This document shows, piece by piece, positions 23,173-31,835 of a stretch of DNA of 64,000 nucleotides. The stretch spans positions 4,016,001-4,080,000 of the forward strand of contig NZ_LR743507.1 of assembly GCF_902712855.1 (NCBI RefSeq), read 5' to 3'. The stretch's first letter is position 1, and each line of letters begins with the position of its first letter. Both the position numbers and the translations under genes were made by a program. Source of the DNA: Variovorax paradoxus (GTDB lineage: Bacteria > Pseudomonadota > Gammaproteobacteria > Burkholderiales > Burkholderiaceae_C). Below the pieces are notes generated by a model. That model searched no databases. It saw only the letters and a program-made list of their open reading frames with translations, and was not told the origin of the DNA.

Positions 23173-24848
23173 ACACCGTGACGAATCCTCCCCCGCTGCC
23201 ATCCGTGCTGTCGGTGGAGCACCTGAAGATCGAGCTGCGCCACGGCACCCAGCCGCTGGTGCACGACCTGTCCTTCGACGTGAAGCCCGGCGAGTTCCTT
23301 GCCGTGGTCGGCGAATCGGGCAGCGGCAAGACCATGGCCGCGCGTGCCATCCTGCAACTGCTGCCGCCGGGCATCTCGCAGACCGGCGGGCGCATCGTGT
23401 TCGACGGCGAAGACCTGAGCACGCGCGACGTGAAAGCCATGCGGCCGATCCGCGGCCCTGGCATCGGCATGGTGTTCCAGGAGCCGATGGTCTCGCTCAA
23501 CCCGGTGCACCGCATCGGCGAGCAGATGGCCGAAGGCCTGCGCATGCACACCGGGCTTTCGGCCGAAGAGATCCGCGCGCGCAGCCTCGACATGCTGCGG
23601 CGCGTGCAGATCGCCGACCCCGAGCGCTGCATGCACGCCTACCCGCACGAGTTCTCCGGCGGCATGCGCCAGCGCATCATGCTCGCCAGCGTGATGCTGC
23701 TGAAGCCGCGCCTGCTGATCGCCGACGAGCCCACCACCGCGCTCGACACCCTGAGCCAGCGCGAGGTGCTCGACCTGATGGTCGGCCTGGCGCGCGACAA
23801 CGGCACCGCCGTGCTGCTGATCACGCACAACCTCGGGCTGGTGGGCCGCTATGCGCAGCGCGCCATCGTGCTCGAGAAAGGCCGCCTGGTGGAGACCGGC
23901 GACGTGCCCGGCATCCTGGTCGAGCCGAAGCAGGCCTACACCCGCAAGCTGGTCGACGCACTCCCGCGACGCCAGCCCGCCAAGGCCGCCAACCCCGCGC
24001 AGCAGCAACAGCCGCTGGTGCAGGTGCGCGGCCTGTGCGTGAGCTACCCCGGCGCGCGCGCCGGCCTGTTCAAGCGGAACGCGCCGGTCCGCGTGATCGA
24101 TTCGCTCGATCTCGACATCCACCCCGGCGAGATGGTCGCTCTGGTCGGCGGCAGCGGCTCGGGCAAGACCACGCTGGGCCGCGCCATCCTGCGGCTCGCA
24201 CCGTCGCACAGCGGGCAGATCCTGTTCCGCGGCGAAGACGTGCGCACCGCCGACCGCGCCGCGCTGCACCGCTTCCGGCTGGCCTGCCAGCTGGTGTTCC
24301 AGGACCCGTTCTCCTCGCTCGATCCGCGCATGCGCGTGCAGGACATCGTGGCCGAACCGCTGCGCCACCTGCCCGCGCTCGACGCCGCGGCGCGCGCGCG
24401 GCGCATGAAGGAAACGCTCGACGAGGTGGGCCTCGACGGACTCGGCGCACGCTACCCGCACGAGCTCTCGGGCGGGCAGCGCCAGCGCGTGGCCATTGCG
24501 CGCGCACTGGTGCGGCGCCCCGCCTTCGTGGTGGCCGACGAACCCGTCTCCGCGCTCGACATGACCATCCAGGCGCAGGTGCTGCGCCTGTTCCAGAGCC
24601 TGCAGCAGCACCATGGCTTCGCCTGCCTGTTCATCAGCCACGACCTCGCGGCCGTCGAGCAGATCGCCGACCGCGTCATCGTGATGGAGCGCGGCCGCAT
24701 CGTGGAGCAAGGCGCGCGCGACGCCGTGTTCGACGACCCGCGGCATGCGTACACGCAAGCCCTGCTCGCGGCCACGCCACGGCCGCTCGCCACGCTGGCC
24801 CCTGCCGGCACCGCCCCGTCCGCCGTTCCCGAGAAAGCCTTCGCGTGA
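23169..24848 (+). CDS. Fused dipeptide ABC transporter ATPase (DppD-DppF in one chain)
   Basis: 559 residues with two complete ABC ATPase domains. Domain 1 has Walker A GESGSGKT near residue 55, signature FSGGMRQRIM and Walker B LLIADEPTTALD. Domain 2 has Walker A GGSGSGKT near residue 325, signature LSGGQRQRVAIARAL and Walker B FVVADEPVSALD. They are joined by an Ala/Gln-rich linker (AKAANPAQQQQ). The usual separate DppD and DppF are thus fused, fixing a 1:1 heterodimer. ATG overlaps the permease stop. It energises import of the binding protein's ligand. Confidence 0.94.
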   Translation: MNTVTNPPPLPSVLSVEHLKIELRHGTQPLVHDLSFDVKPGEFLAVVGESGSGKTMAARAILQLLPPGISQTGGRIVFDGEDLSTRDVKAMRPIRGPGIGMVFQEPMVSLNPVHRIGEQMAEGLRMHTGLSAEEIRARSLDMLRRVQIADPERCMHAYPHEFSGGMRQRIMLASVMLLKPRLLIADEPTTALDTLSQREVLDLMVGLARDNGTAVLLITHNLGLVGRYAQRAIVLEKGRLVETGDVPGILVEPKQAYTRKLVDALPRRQPAKAANPAQQQQPLVQVRGLCVSYPGARAGLFKRNAPVRVIDSLDLDIHPGEMVALVGGSGSGKTTLGRAILRLAPSHSGQILFRGEDVRTADRAALHRFRLACQLVFQDPFSSLDPRMRVQDIVAEPLRHLPALDAAARARRMKETLDEVGLDGLGARYPHELSGGQRQRVAIARALVRRPAFVVADEPVSALDMTIQAQVLRLFQSLQQHHGFACLFISHDLAAVEQIADRVIVMERGRIVEQGARDAVFDDPRHAYTQALLAATPRPLATLAPAGTAPSAVPEKAFA

Positions 24849-25828
24849 CACCTTCCTCGCCCTACAGCTGGCAGAACCCTTCCGCCCCGCCGCCGCTCGA
24901 TCCGCAGATCGTCGAGTTCATGCGCCTCATGGGTGCCGAGGGCGCGCGCTATCCGAAGCGCCACACCATCCCGATCGCCGATGGCCGCGCCAACGCCGAG
25001 AAGGTGCGCGCGCCATGGACCGAGGGCGGCCCCGAGATGGCCCGCACCGTCGAGCACCGGGTGCCCACCCGCCACGGCGACGTGCGCATCCGCGTGCACT
25101 ACCCCGCGCAACGCACGCAGCAGGGCGCCCTGGTCTACATCCATGGCGGCGGCTTCGTGCTGTTCAGCCTCGACACGCACGACCGCGTGATGCGCGAGTA
25201 CGCGGGCCGCGCCGGCATCGCGGTGATCGGCATCGACTACACGCGCGCGCCCGAAGCGCAGTTTCCGCAGCCGCACGACGAATGCGTCGACGTGATGCGC
25301 TGGCTGCAAAGCCATGCGGGCACGCTCGACATCGACCCGGCGCAACTCTTCATCGGCGGAGACTCGGCCGGCGCGAACCTGTCGGTGGGCGCCTGTCTGG
25401 TGCTGCGCGATGCGGGCGATGCGTTGCCGCTGGGCATGCTGCTGAACTACGGCGCCTACAGCACCGAGCTGTACCGCGAATCGGTGGTGCGCTACGGCGC
25501 GGGCGAATACGGCCTGTCGCTGCACATGATGGTGTGGTTCTACGGCCTCTACCTGCGCCGGCCCGGCGACGCCGCCGACCCGCGCGTGCACAGCCTCACG
25601 GCACGCCTCGAAGGCCTGCCGCCCGCCTGCATGGTCGTGACCGAATGCGATCCGCTGTACGACGACAACGTGCTGATGGCCGCGCGGCTGCGCGAGGCCG
25701 GCGTGGCGGTGACGGACACGCTCTACCCCGGCACCATCCACGGCTTCCTGGAAGCGGTGTCGGTCGCCGACGTCGCGGCGCGTGCCTTCGACGATTCGGC
25801 ACGCTGGATGCAGGCACTGGCCCGCTGA
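24845..25828 (+). CDS. Alpha/beta hydrolase, HSL (hormone-sensitive lipase) family
   Basis: 327 residues. The oxyanion-hole HGGG is at 100-103 and the nucleophile elbow GDSAG has Ser174. The acid is likely the Asp of ECDPLYDDN and the base the His of GTIHGFLE. These define bacterial HSL-type carboxylesterases. It starts with a GTG overlapping the ATPase stop (GTGA), so it is translationally coupled to the transporter. It probably cleaves an ester or amide of the imported compound in the cytoplasm. Confidence 0.92.
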   Translation: MTPSSPYSWQNPSAPPPLDPQIVEFMRLMGAEGARYPKRHTIPIADGRANAEKVRAPWTEGGPEMARTVEHRVPTRHGDVRIRVHYPAQRTQQGALVYIHGGGFVLFSLDTHDRVMREYAGRAGIAVIGIDYTRAPEAQFPQPHDECVDVMRWLQSHAGTLDIDPAQLFIGGDSAGANLSVGACLVLRDAGDALPLGMLLNYGAYSTELYRESVVRYGAGEYGLSLHMMVWFYGLYLRRPGDAADPRVHSLTARLEGLPPACMVVTECDPLYDDNVLMAARLREAGVAVTDTLYPGTIHGFLEAVSVADVAARAFDDSARWMQALAR

Positions 25829-25835
25829 GACGCCC

Positions 25836-26486
25836 ATGTACACGCCCACGCCCTACGTCGAAGCCGACCTCGCCACGCTGCACGCCGGCATGCGCGCCTG
25901 GAGCTTCGCCACGCTCGTCACCGTCGGCCCCTGCGGCGTCAACGCCACGCACCTGCCCTTCCTGCTCGATGCGCAGGACGACAGCGCGGGCCTGCTGACC
26001 ACGCACCTGTCGAAGAAGAATCCGCAGCTCGACGACCTGCGCGCCGGCGGCGATGCGCTGGTCGTCTTCCAGGGGCCGCATGCCTTCGTCACGCCCAGCT
26101 GGTACGCGAAGCAGAGCACCTTTCCGACGTGGAACTACACCGCCATTCACGCACGCGGCACGCCCCGCGTCGTCGAGGAGCGCATGGCCGTGCATGCGGT
26201 GCTGCGCCGCACGGTGGCGCAGTACGACACGCCGCTGCGCGAGGCATGCGGCGGCAGCTGGGACTTCGATGCGATGCCCTTCGACTTCGTCGCGCCGCGG
26301 CTCGACATGATCGCCGCGGTCGAGATCCCGGTGCGTGCGCTCGAAGGCAAGTTCAAGCTCAACCAGGACCGCTCGGAGGAAGACCGTCTCGGCGTCATCG
26401 CGGCGCTGGAGCGGCTCGGCGATCCGCAGGGCGTCGCGGTGGCGTCCATGATGCGCGAGCAGATGGCGGCGACGGCGAGCGCCTGA
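25836..26486 (+). CDS. PaiB-like FMN-binding protein
   Basis: 216 residues starting MYTPTPYVEADLATLH, with ATHLPFLLD, THLSKKNPQ and the PTWNYTAIHARGTPRV segment of the PaiB family (FMN-binding split barrel). PaiB proteins are annotated as negative regulators but lack a classical HTH. A flavin or detoxification role linked to polyamine/amine metabolism fits this amine-degrading operon. It starts seven bases after the hydrolase and is the last gene of the coupled run. Confidence 0.88.
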   Translation: MYTPTPYVEADLATLHAGMRAWSFATLVTVGPCGVNATHLPFLLDAQDDSAGLLTTHLSKKNPQLDDLRAGGDALVVFQGPHAFVTPSWYAKQSTFPTWNYTAIHARGTPRVVEERMAVHAVLRRTVAQYDTPLREACGGSWDFDAMPFDFVAPRLDMIAAVEIPVRALEGKFKLNQDRSEEDRLGVIAALERLGDPQGVAVASMMREQMAATASA

Positions 26487-26521
26487 GCGCCTGAGCGACG
26501 GCTCGATGGCTTGATCGCTCG

Positions 26522-28288
26522 ATGGCGCGCGGCACAATGGGCCGCGTGCATTTCCTCCAACACAGCCTGACCGCCGGCCTTGCGCTGGCGCTCTCTCTCG
26601 CTGCCACGGCCACGCATGCGGCCGAGCCGCTGCTTCTCGTCACCTCGCCCGCCGCCTTGCAGGCCGCGGAAGAATCCGGCGCGGCTTTCTCACGCTGGTT
26701 CGGCCAGTCGCCCGGCGCGAACGGCATCGCCAGCAACCAGTCGTTGATGGGCTCCGCCGCCTGGCGTTCGGTCGCCGAGCCCATTGGCGCGAGCCTCGCG
26801 AGCATCCAGCGCCGCGACAGGCAGGCCGGCGTCGGCATCGCGAAGTATCCGCACCGGCTTTTCGACGCGCGCTGGCTCGCGAGCCCCGATGCCTGGTTCG
26901 AACTCGTCGGCGTCGCCAACCGGATGGACCGCCGCCCGTTCCAGGAAAAGGAAGGCGCGTGCGGCGAGACCCGGCTGGTGTACCGGCTGGCCTACCGCAC
27001 GGCCGCGATGCAGTCGCGCCTGCCGATGACGGTCAACGTCGAACTGCGCGGCGATGCTCCCGATGCCGATGGCAGTTGCGCCGGCGCCGCGAAGCGTTGG
27101 CAGCCGCCGCAGTCCGCGATGAGCGACGAGGCCACCGGCCGCTGGCTGGTGTCGGCCGACGGCCCGCTCGCACCGCAGCGCCTGGCGCTCGCGCGCATCT
27201 CGCAGGTCACGACCAACCTGCAGAGCGTGCGCTGGCCCTCCGCGGTGCGGCCCGACCTGGGCGGGCATGCCGAATACATGCTGCGCGCCTTCCGCTGGAA
27301 CGCAGCCGCCAAGCGCTTCGATGCCGGGCCGCTGGAGAACACGCCCGACGTCGCCCGGCTCAAGGCCGATGCGTCGCTGCGCAAGGAACTGCTGCAATGG
27401 CTGCAGCAGCCCGCGAACCTGCGCGCACTCGACGAAGCCTCGCTCCGGATTCCCGACCGCTTCCTGGCCATGGAGAGCATCTCGGTCGCACCGCGCGGCA
27501 TCGAGCGGCTGGCCAACAAGCCTTTCGCGCAGGTCTTCGCGGCCGGCCAGTGGCCCGGAGATTGGCAGGCCGTGCCGGACAGCCGCACGCTGCAGTCCCC
27601 GCAGGCCGTACTGCGCCGCCTCGACGACCTGAGCTGCGCGGGCTGCCACCAGAGCCGCGCGGTCGCGGGCTTTCACCTGCTCGGCGTCGACCGGCGCGGG
27701 GCGTCGCGCACCTTCACCGCCGGCAACGCGCTGGCGGTGCCGCATTCGCCGCATGTGCAGGACGAGCTGGCGCGGCGCGGCAGCTACGTGCGGGCGGCCC
27801 TTTCGACGGCGCGGCCCGATCCGTTCCGGCCGCTGGCCGAACCCGGCGAACCGGATGCCGCTGCCGAAAAGGCCACGGTCGGCGCGCGCTGCGAGCCCAC
27901 GCGCATCACGGCCTCGGCCAATCCGTGGCTCGACCGTGCACAAAAGCTGCCGCGCATCACCTGCGAAGGCGCGGCCTCGGTGTGCGAGACCACGTCGGTG
28001 GGCTTCCCTGGCGGCATGTGCTCGGGCCCTTGCGACCCGAACGACAGGAGCGGAACCTGCGGCGGCATCGCCATCCTGAGCGATTTCAACAGCTGCCTCG
28101 CCGCAAAGAAGCCGTTCGGCGAATGCCTGTCCAGGCACACGCGCCCCGGCAACCTGCGCAGCTGCTCGGCGGCACAGGCCTGCCGCGACGACTACATCTG
28201 CGCGCAGGCCGACGGCCAATCCGAAGGGCATGGCGCCTGCATACCGCCGTACTTCCTGTTCCAGATGCGGGTGGACGGGCACTCGTAG
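26522..28288 (+). CDS. Secreted protein with a CxxCH motif, unknown function
   Basis: 588 residues from ATG 26522; ATG 26537 or GTG near 26546 would sit closer to the signal peptide (FLQHSLTAGLALALSLAATATHA). A single CAGCH heme-c-type site lies at about residue 376, inside LDDLSCAGCHQSRAVAGFHLLG, so it may carry a covalent heme in the periplasm. The C-terminal ~130 residues are rich in cysteines (about a dozen), suggesting disulfides. I do not recognise the family further. It starts 35 bases after the PaiB stop and may be independent. Confidence 0.7.
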   Translation: MARGTMGRVHFLQHSLTAGLALALSLAATATHAAEPLLLVTSPAALQAAEESGAAFSRWFGQSPGANGIASNQSLMGSAAWRSVAEPIGASLASIQRRDRQAGVGIAKYPHRLFDARWLASPDAWFELVGVANRMDRRPFQEKEGACGETRLVYRLAYRTAAMQSRLPMTVNVELRGDAPDADGSCAGAAKRWQPPQSAMSDEATGRWLVSADGPLAPQRLALARISQVTTNLQSVRWPSAVRPDLGGHAEYMLRAFRWNAAAKRFDAGPLENTPDVARLKADASLRKELLQWLQQPANLRALDEASLRIPDRFLAMESISVAPRGIERLANKPFAQVFAAGQWPGDWQAVPDSRTLQSPQAVLRRLDDLSCAGCHQSRAVAGFHLLGVDRRGASRTFTAGNALAVPHSPHVQDELARRGSYVRAALSTARPDPFRPLAEPGEPDAAAEKATVGARCEPTRITASANPWLDRAQKLPRITCEGAASVCETTSVGFPGGMCSGPCDPNDRSGTCGGIAILSDFNSCLAAKKPFGECLSRHTRPGNLRSCSAAQACRDDYICAQADGQSEGHGACIPPYFLFQMRVDGHS

Positions 28289-28321
28289 GCGCCCCCACGC
28301 CGATCGGTTGGGCCAAGCCGG

Positions 28322-29059
28322 TCAGGCCAGGAAGCCGCCGTCCACCGTCAGCGCCGAGCCCGTCACGAAGCCCGACTCGGGGCCGGCGAGGAACGCCACC
28401 ATGCTGGCGATCTCGCTGTCCTGGCCCATGCGGCCCAGCGCCATCAGCGTGCGCAGCCACGCGCGATATTCCTCCGCCGCCATGTCGGTCTCGGTCGGCC
28501 CGGGCTGCACCGTGTTCACCGTGATGCCGCGCGCCCCCAGGTCGCGCGCCAGCCCCTTGGTGAGCGACGCGACCGCACCCTTCGTCATGCTGTAGACCGC
28601 GGCACCGGGGAGACCGGCGCGCTCCGCGCTCACGCTGCCGATGTTGATCACGCGCCCGCCTTGCCCCATGTGCTTCACCGCGGCCTGCGTGCCGACGAAC
28701 ACCGCACGCACGTTCACCGCGACCATCCGGTCGAAGTCGGCGATGGCGAAGTCGTCGACCGTGCCGTGCGTCAGCACGCCCGCGTTGTTGACCAGGATGT
28801 CGAGCCGGCCGAAGGCCTCGACGGTCTGCGCCACCGCCTGCTGCACCGCGCCGACATCGGCGCTGTCCGCCTCGATGGACAGCACCGCACCGCCCGATGC
28901 GGCGACGTCCTTGACCAGCGCCCGCGCCTTGTCGGCGGACGCCGAATAGGTGAAGGCAACGGCCGCGCCGTCGCGCGCCAGGCGCCGCACGATGGCCGCG
29001 CCGATGCCGCGCGATCCGCCGGTGACCAGTGCGACCTTGCCAGAGAGAGTTTTCGACAT
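28322..29059 (-). CDS. Short-chain dehydrogenase/reductase (SDR, classical)
   Basis: 245 residues: cofactor motif TGGSRGIG near residue 14, NNAG, catalytic Ser in INIGSVSAE and YSMTK (Tyr/Lys), with the VDGGFLA end typical of 3-oxoacyl-ACP-reductase-like SDRs. The basic residue after the glycine motif suggests NADP(H). It lies downstream of a TetR regulator on the same strand; a palindrome 20 bases before its start matches one before the TetR gene. The substrate is unknown; TetR-linked SDRs of this type often act on aldehydes or ketones. Confidence 0.9.
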   Translation of the reverse strand: MSKTLSGKVALVTGGSRGIGAAIVRRLARDGAAVAFTYSASADKARALVKDVAASGGAVLSIEADSADVGAVQQAVAQTVEAFGRLDILVNNAGVLTHGTVDDFAIADFDRMVAVNVRAVFVGTQAAVKHMGQGGRVINIGSVSAERAGLPGAAVYSMTKGAVASLTKGLARDLGARGITVNTVQPGPTETDMAAEEYRAWLRTLMALGRMGQDSEIASMVAFLAGPESGFVTGSALTVDGGFLA

Positions 29060-29079
29060 GTTCGATTTCCTTTTTTAAC

Positions 29080-29093
29080 GGATCGATTGATCC
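29080..29093. promoter_or_regulatory. Candidate TetR operator before the SDR gene
   Basis: GGATCGATTGATCC, 5-base arms around GATT, lies 20 bases upstream of the SDR start codon. A near match (on the other strand) precedes the TetR gene and an exact match lies in the AtuA/LysR promoter at 39223. Its placement over the likely promoter fits repression. Confidence 0.55.
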
Positions 29094-29148
29094 AGAATAG
29101 AGCCAAAAAATACGCCCGCGAGGGCGCTGCCTGCATTGCCTGTTGTTG

Positions 29149-29727
29149 CTAGCGCAAACTCCGCATGGCCAGGCGCGCCACGCTGCGCAGCATGTCGGCC
29201 GAGGCCCCGCCGCGCGCGGAAATCTTCAGTCCCGACAGGGTCGCCGCGAGAAACTGCGCGGCGGCGCGCACCTCGACGTCGGCACCGATCTCGCCTGCCG
29301 CCTTCGCCTCCGCGATGCGGCGTTCGAGCGCCGCCTGCAAGGTGCGACCGGCGGTGTCGGTGAGCAGCGAGACCTCGTCGTCCGACCGGCCGAACTCGCA
29401 GACCGCCCCGATGCCCAGGCACCCGGGCTCGCCGTCGCGCGTGGCCTTGACGACCATGGCCTCGAACATCGCCTCGATACCGCGCAACGGCGAAGGCGTG
29501 CCGTTGAGCACGCGAAGGTGCTCGGCCACATGGCCGGCCGCGTAGTGCTGCAGGGCCTCGAGGTACAGCCTGCGCTTGTCGCCGAAGGTGTCGTACATGC
29601 TCTGCCGGCTGATGCCCATGGCCTTGAGCAGCACCTCGGTCGAGGTGCCGTCGTAGCCGAGGTCGGAGAACACGGGAATCGCGCCCTCCAGGGCGGTCTC
29701 GCGGTCGAATGCTTTGGGTCGGGACAT
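29149..29727 (-). CDS. TetR/AcrR-family transcriptional regulator
   Basis: 192 residues from the ATG before SRPKAFDRE. The HTH is TEVLLKAMGISRQSMYDTFGDKRRLYLEAL at about residues 31-60, the best-conserved TetR segment. The C-terminal ligand domain has ATRDGEPGCLGIGAVCEFG, as in regulators related to electrophile- and aldehyde-responsive TetR proteins. It lies 89 bases upstream of the SDR on the same strand. Matching palindromes before both genes suggest autorepression and control of the SDR. Confidence 0.9.
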   Translation of the reverse strand: MSRPKAFDRETALEGAIPVFSDLGYDGTSTEVLLKAMGISRQSMYDTFGDKRRLYLEALQHYAAGHVAEHLRVLNGTPSPLRGIEAMFEAMVVKATRDGEPGCLGIGAVCEFGRSDDEVSLLTDTAGRTLQAALERRIAEAKAAGEIGADVEVRAAAQFLAATLSGLKISARGGASADMLRSVARLAMRSLR

Positions 29728-29745
29728 GGGGTGGAGCATAACCAT

Positions 29746-29772
29746 ATCGGATCAATCTGTCCAATATCCGAT
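29746..29772. promoter_or_regulatory. Candidate TetR operator before the tetR gene
   Basis: ATCGGAT at 29746 and ATCCGAT at 29766 form a 7-base-arm inverted repeat. The inner part GGATCAATCTGTCC (29749-29762) matches the reverse complement of the SDR-promoter palindrome at all but two positions. It sits about 20 bases upstream of the TetR start, the same distance as the copy before the SDR. Confidence 0.55.
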
Positions 29773-29982
29773 GTATCCACTTCCGCGGACGGGGAAAGGC
29801 TCGCGGTTTCTACTCCCCTCTCCCCGTTGGACAGAGTCATGGCGAGGGCATCGGTTTTCCAACGCCGGAGCCGCGCCTCATCGACGGCACAGTGCCCTCA
29901 CCTTCCTCTGGAGAGAATTGCAAGGCAGAACACATGGCGGCCCACGCCCCGCGGTGCTCCCGCAGAAGGAGCGCGCCAGGCA

Positions 29983-31770
29983 TCAAGCCTCTTCGTACCA
30001 CCGGTCCTTCGCCAGCATCACCCGATGGTGCCCATGCCCCGACGGCATCATCGGGAAGCAGTTCTCCTGCGCGGCCACTTCCACGTTGAGGAAGAACGGT
30101 CCGTCGCTCGCCAGGCATTCGGCCAGCGCTTCCTCGAGCTCCGCCGGATCGGTCACGCGGCGCGCACCCCAGCCGAAGGCCTTGGCCAGCGCCACGAAGT
30201 CGGGCAGCGCCTCGTTCCAGCTGTGGCTCAGGCGGTTGCCGTGGTTCAGCTCCTGCCACTGGCGCACCATGCCCATGTAGCCGTTGTTGCACAGCACCAG
30301 CTTCACCGGTACGCGGTGCTGCACCGCGGTCGACAGCTCCTGGATGTTCATGAGCACCGATGCGTCGCCGCTCACGCACACGGCCAGCGCCTCGGGATGA
30401 CCGATCTGCGCGCCGATGGCCGCAGGCAGGCCGTAGCCCATGGTGCCCGCCCCGCCCGAGGTGAGCCAGTGGCGCGGACTGTCGAAGCGCAGGTATTGCG
30501 CGGCCCACATCTGGTGCTGGCCCACGTCGGTCGACACGATGGTGTCGCGCCCGCTTGCATCGATGGCGCGCTGCAGCGACGACATGAGTTGCTGCGGCAG
30601 GATGGCGTCCTCGCGCGGCTCGAAGGCCAGGCAGTCTTCCGCACGCCAGCGTTCGATGCGTGCCCACCACGGCGCGAGACGCTCGGGTGCGAAACCCTCG
30701 GCGGGCAGCAACTCCAGCAGGCCGTCGAGGATGGCCGCGCAGTCGCCCACCATCGGCACGTCGACCTGCACCACCTTGTTGATGCTGCCGGGATCGATGT
30801 CGATGTGGATCTTCCGCGCATGCGGGCAGAACTCGTCGAGCTTGCCTGTCACGCGGTCGTCGAAGCGCGCGCCGATGCACACCACGAGGTCGGCCTCGTG
30901 CATGGCCAGGTTGGCCTCGAGCATGCCGTGCATGCCCAGCATGCCGATGAACTTCGGGTCGGACGCAGGGAATGCGCCCAGGCCCATCAGGGTGAGCGTG
31001 CACGGTGCGTGCAGCAGGTTCACCAGCCTGGTGAAGGCCTCGCACGCAGCCGGGCCCGAGTTGACCAGCCCGCCGCCGCCGTAGATCACCGGACGGCGCG
31101 CGGTCGACAGCAGGTCGGCAGCGCGCTGCATCATGGCCTTGGGCGGCAGCGCCGAACGGCTGGTGCGCAAGGCACGAAGCGGAGCGGGCTGCGGCGCCTG
31201 GCCCAGGCGGTCGAGCTGGATGTCCTTCGGCACGTCGAGCAGCACCGGCCCGGGACGGCCGCCGGCGGCGATCTCGAGCGCCCGGCGCACCAGCGACGGC
31301 ATGTCGTCGGCCGAGCGCACCTGCTTGTTCCACTTCGTCACCGAGCGCGACATGCCCAGCGCATCGCTCTCCTGGAAGGCCTGCGTGCCGATCACCGCGG
31401 TGGCCACCTGCCCGCTGATGCACAGCAGCGGCACCGAGTCGCTCATGGCGTCGAGCAGCCCGGTGATGGTGTTGCCCACGCCCGGCCCCGAGGTGACCAG
31501 CACCACGCCCACGCGGCCGGTGCTGCGCGCGTAGCCCTCGGCCGCATGCACCGCCGCCTGTTCATGGCGCACCAGCACATGGCGCAGCCGCGGCTCGCCG
31601 TGCAGCGCGTCGTACAGCGGCAGCGCCGCGCCGCCGGGGTAGCCGAAGATGGTGTCCACGCCGCACTCGACCAGGGTGTCGAGCAGCGCCTCGGCACCGT
31701 TGCGGATGCGCGCCGGTGCTTCCGGGTGGAGGGACAGTGTGTTCGTGAGGGGTAAGTCGAGCAGTCGCAT
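29983..31770 (-). CDS. Acetolactate synthase large subunit (ThDP-dependent)
   Basis: 595 residues, biosynthetic AHAS type. FGYPGGAALPLYDAL opens the PYR domain with the ThDP-activating Glu70 in RHEQAAVHAAEGYAR. The FAD-type central domain follows, then the ThDP-binding GDAS...NNGYMGMVRQWQ and the C-terminal MMPSGHGHH. It condenses two pyruvates, or pyruvate and 2-ketobutyrate, for branched-chain amino acid synthesis. The regulatory small subunit gene (ilvH) that usually follows is missing. The gene is divergent from an Lrp/AsnC regulator across 65 bases, so it looks like a second, separately controlled copy. Confidence 0.92.
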   Translation of the reverse strand: MRLLDLPLTNTLSLHPEAPARIRNGAEALLDTLVECGVDTIFGYPGGAALPLYDALHGEPRLRHVLVRHEQAAVHAAEGYARSTGRVGVVLVTSGPGVGNTITGLLDAMSDSVPLLCISGQVATAVIGTQAFQESDALGMSRSVTKWNKQVRSADDMPSLVRRALEIAAGGRPGPVLLDVPKDIQLDRLGQAPQPAPLRALRTSRSALPPKAMMQRAADLLSTARRPVIYGGGGLVNSGPAACEAFTRLVNLLHAPCTLTLMGLGAFPASDPKFIGMLGMHGMLEANLAMHEADLVVCIGARFDDRVTGKLDEFCPHARKIHIDIDPGSINKVVQVDVPMVGDCAAILDGLLELLPAEGFAPERLAPWWARIERWRAEDCLAFEPREDAILPQQLMSSLQRAIDASGRDTIVSTDVGQHQMWAAQYLRFDSPRHWLTSGGAGTMGYGLPAAIGAQIGHPEALAVCVSGDASVLMNIQELSTAVQHRVPVKLVLCNNGYMGMVRQWQELNHGNRLSHSWNEALPDFVALAKAFGWGARRVTDPAELEEALAECLASDGPFFLNVEVAAQENCFPMMPSGHGHHRVMLAKDRWYEEA

Positions 31771-31835
31771 GCCGTCGATTCTTCCGGTTTCGGCGCAAAA
31801 TATGCTTCTTTCTTTTGGCTCATTAGGCTCGATTC
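31771..31835. promoter_or_regulatory. Shared promoter gap, acetolactate synthase / Lrp regulator
   Basis: This 65-base AT-enriched gap (TTCTTTCTTTTGGCTCATTA) separates the two start codons. Lrp-type regulators commonly bind such divergent gaps. No symmetric site is clear enough to name. Confidence 0.4.
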
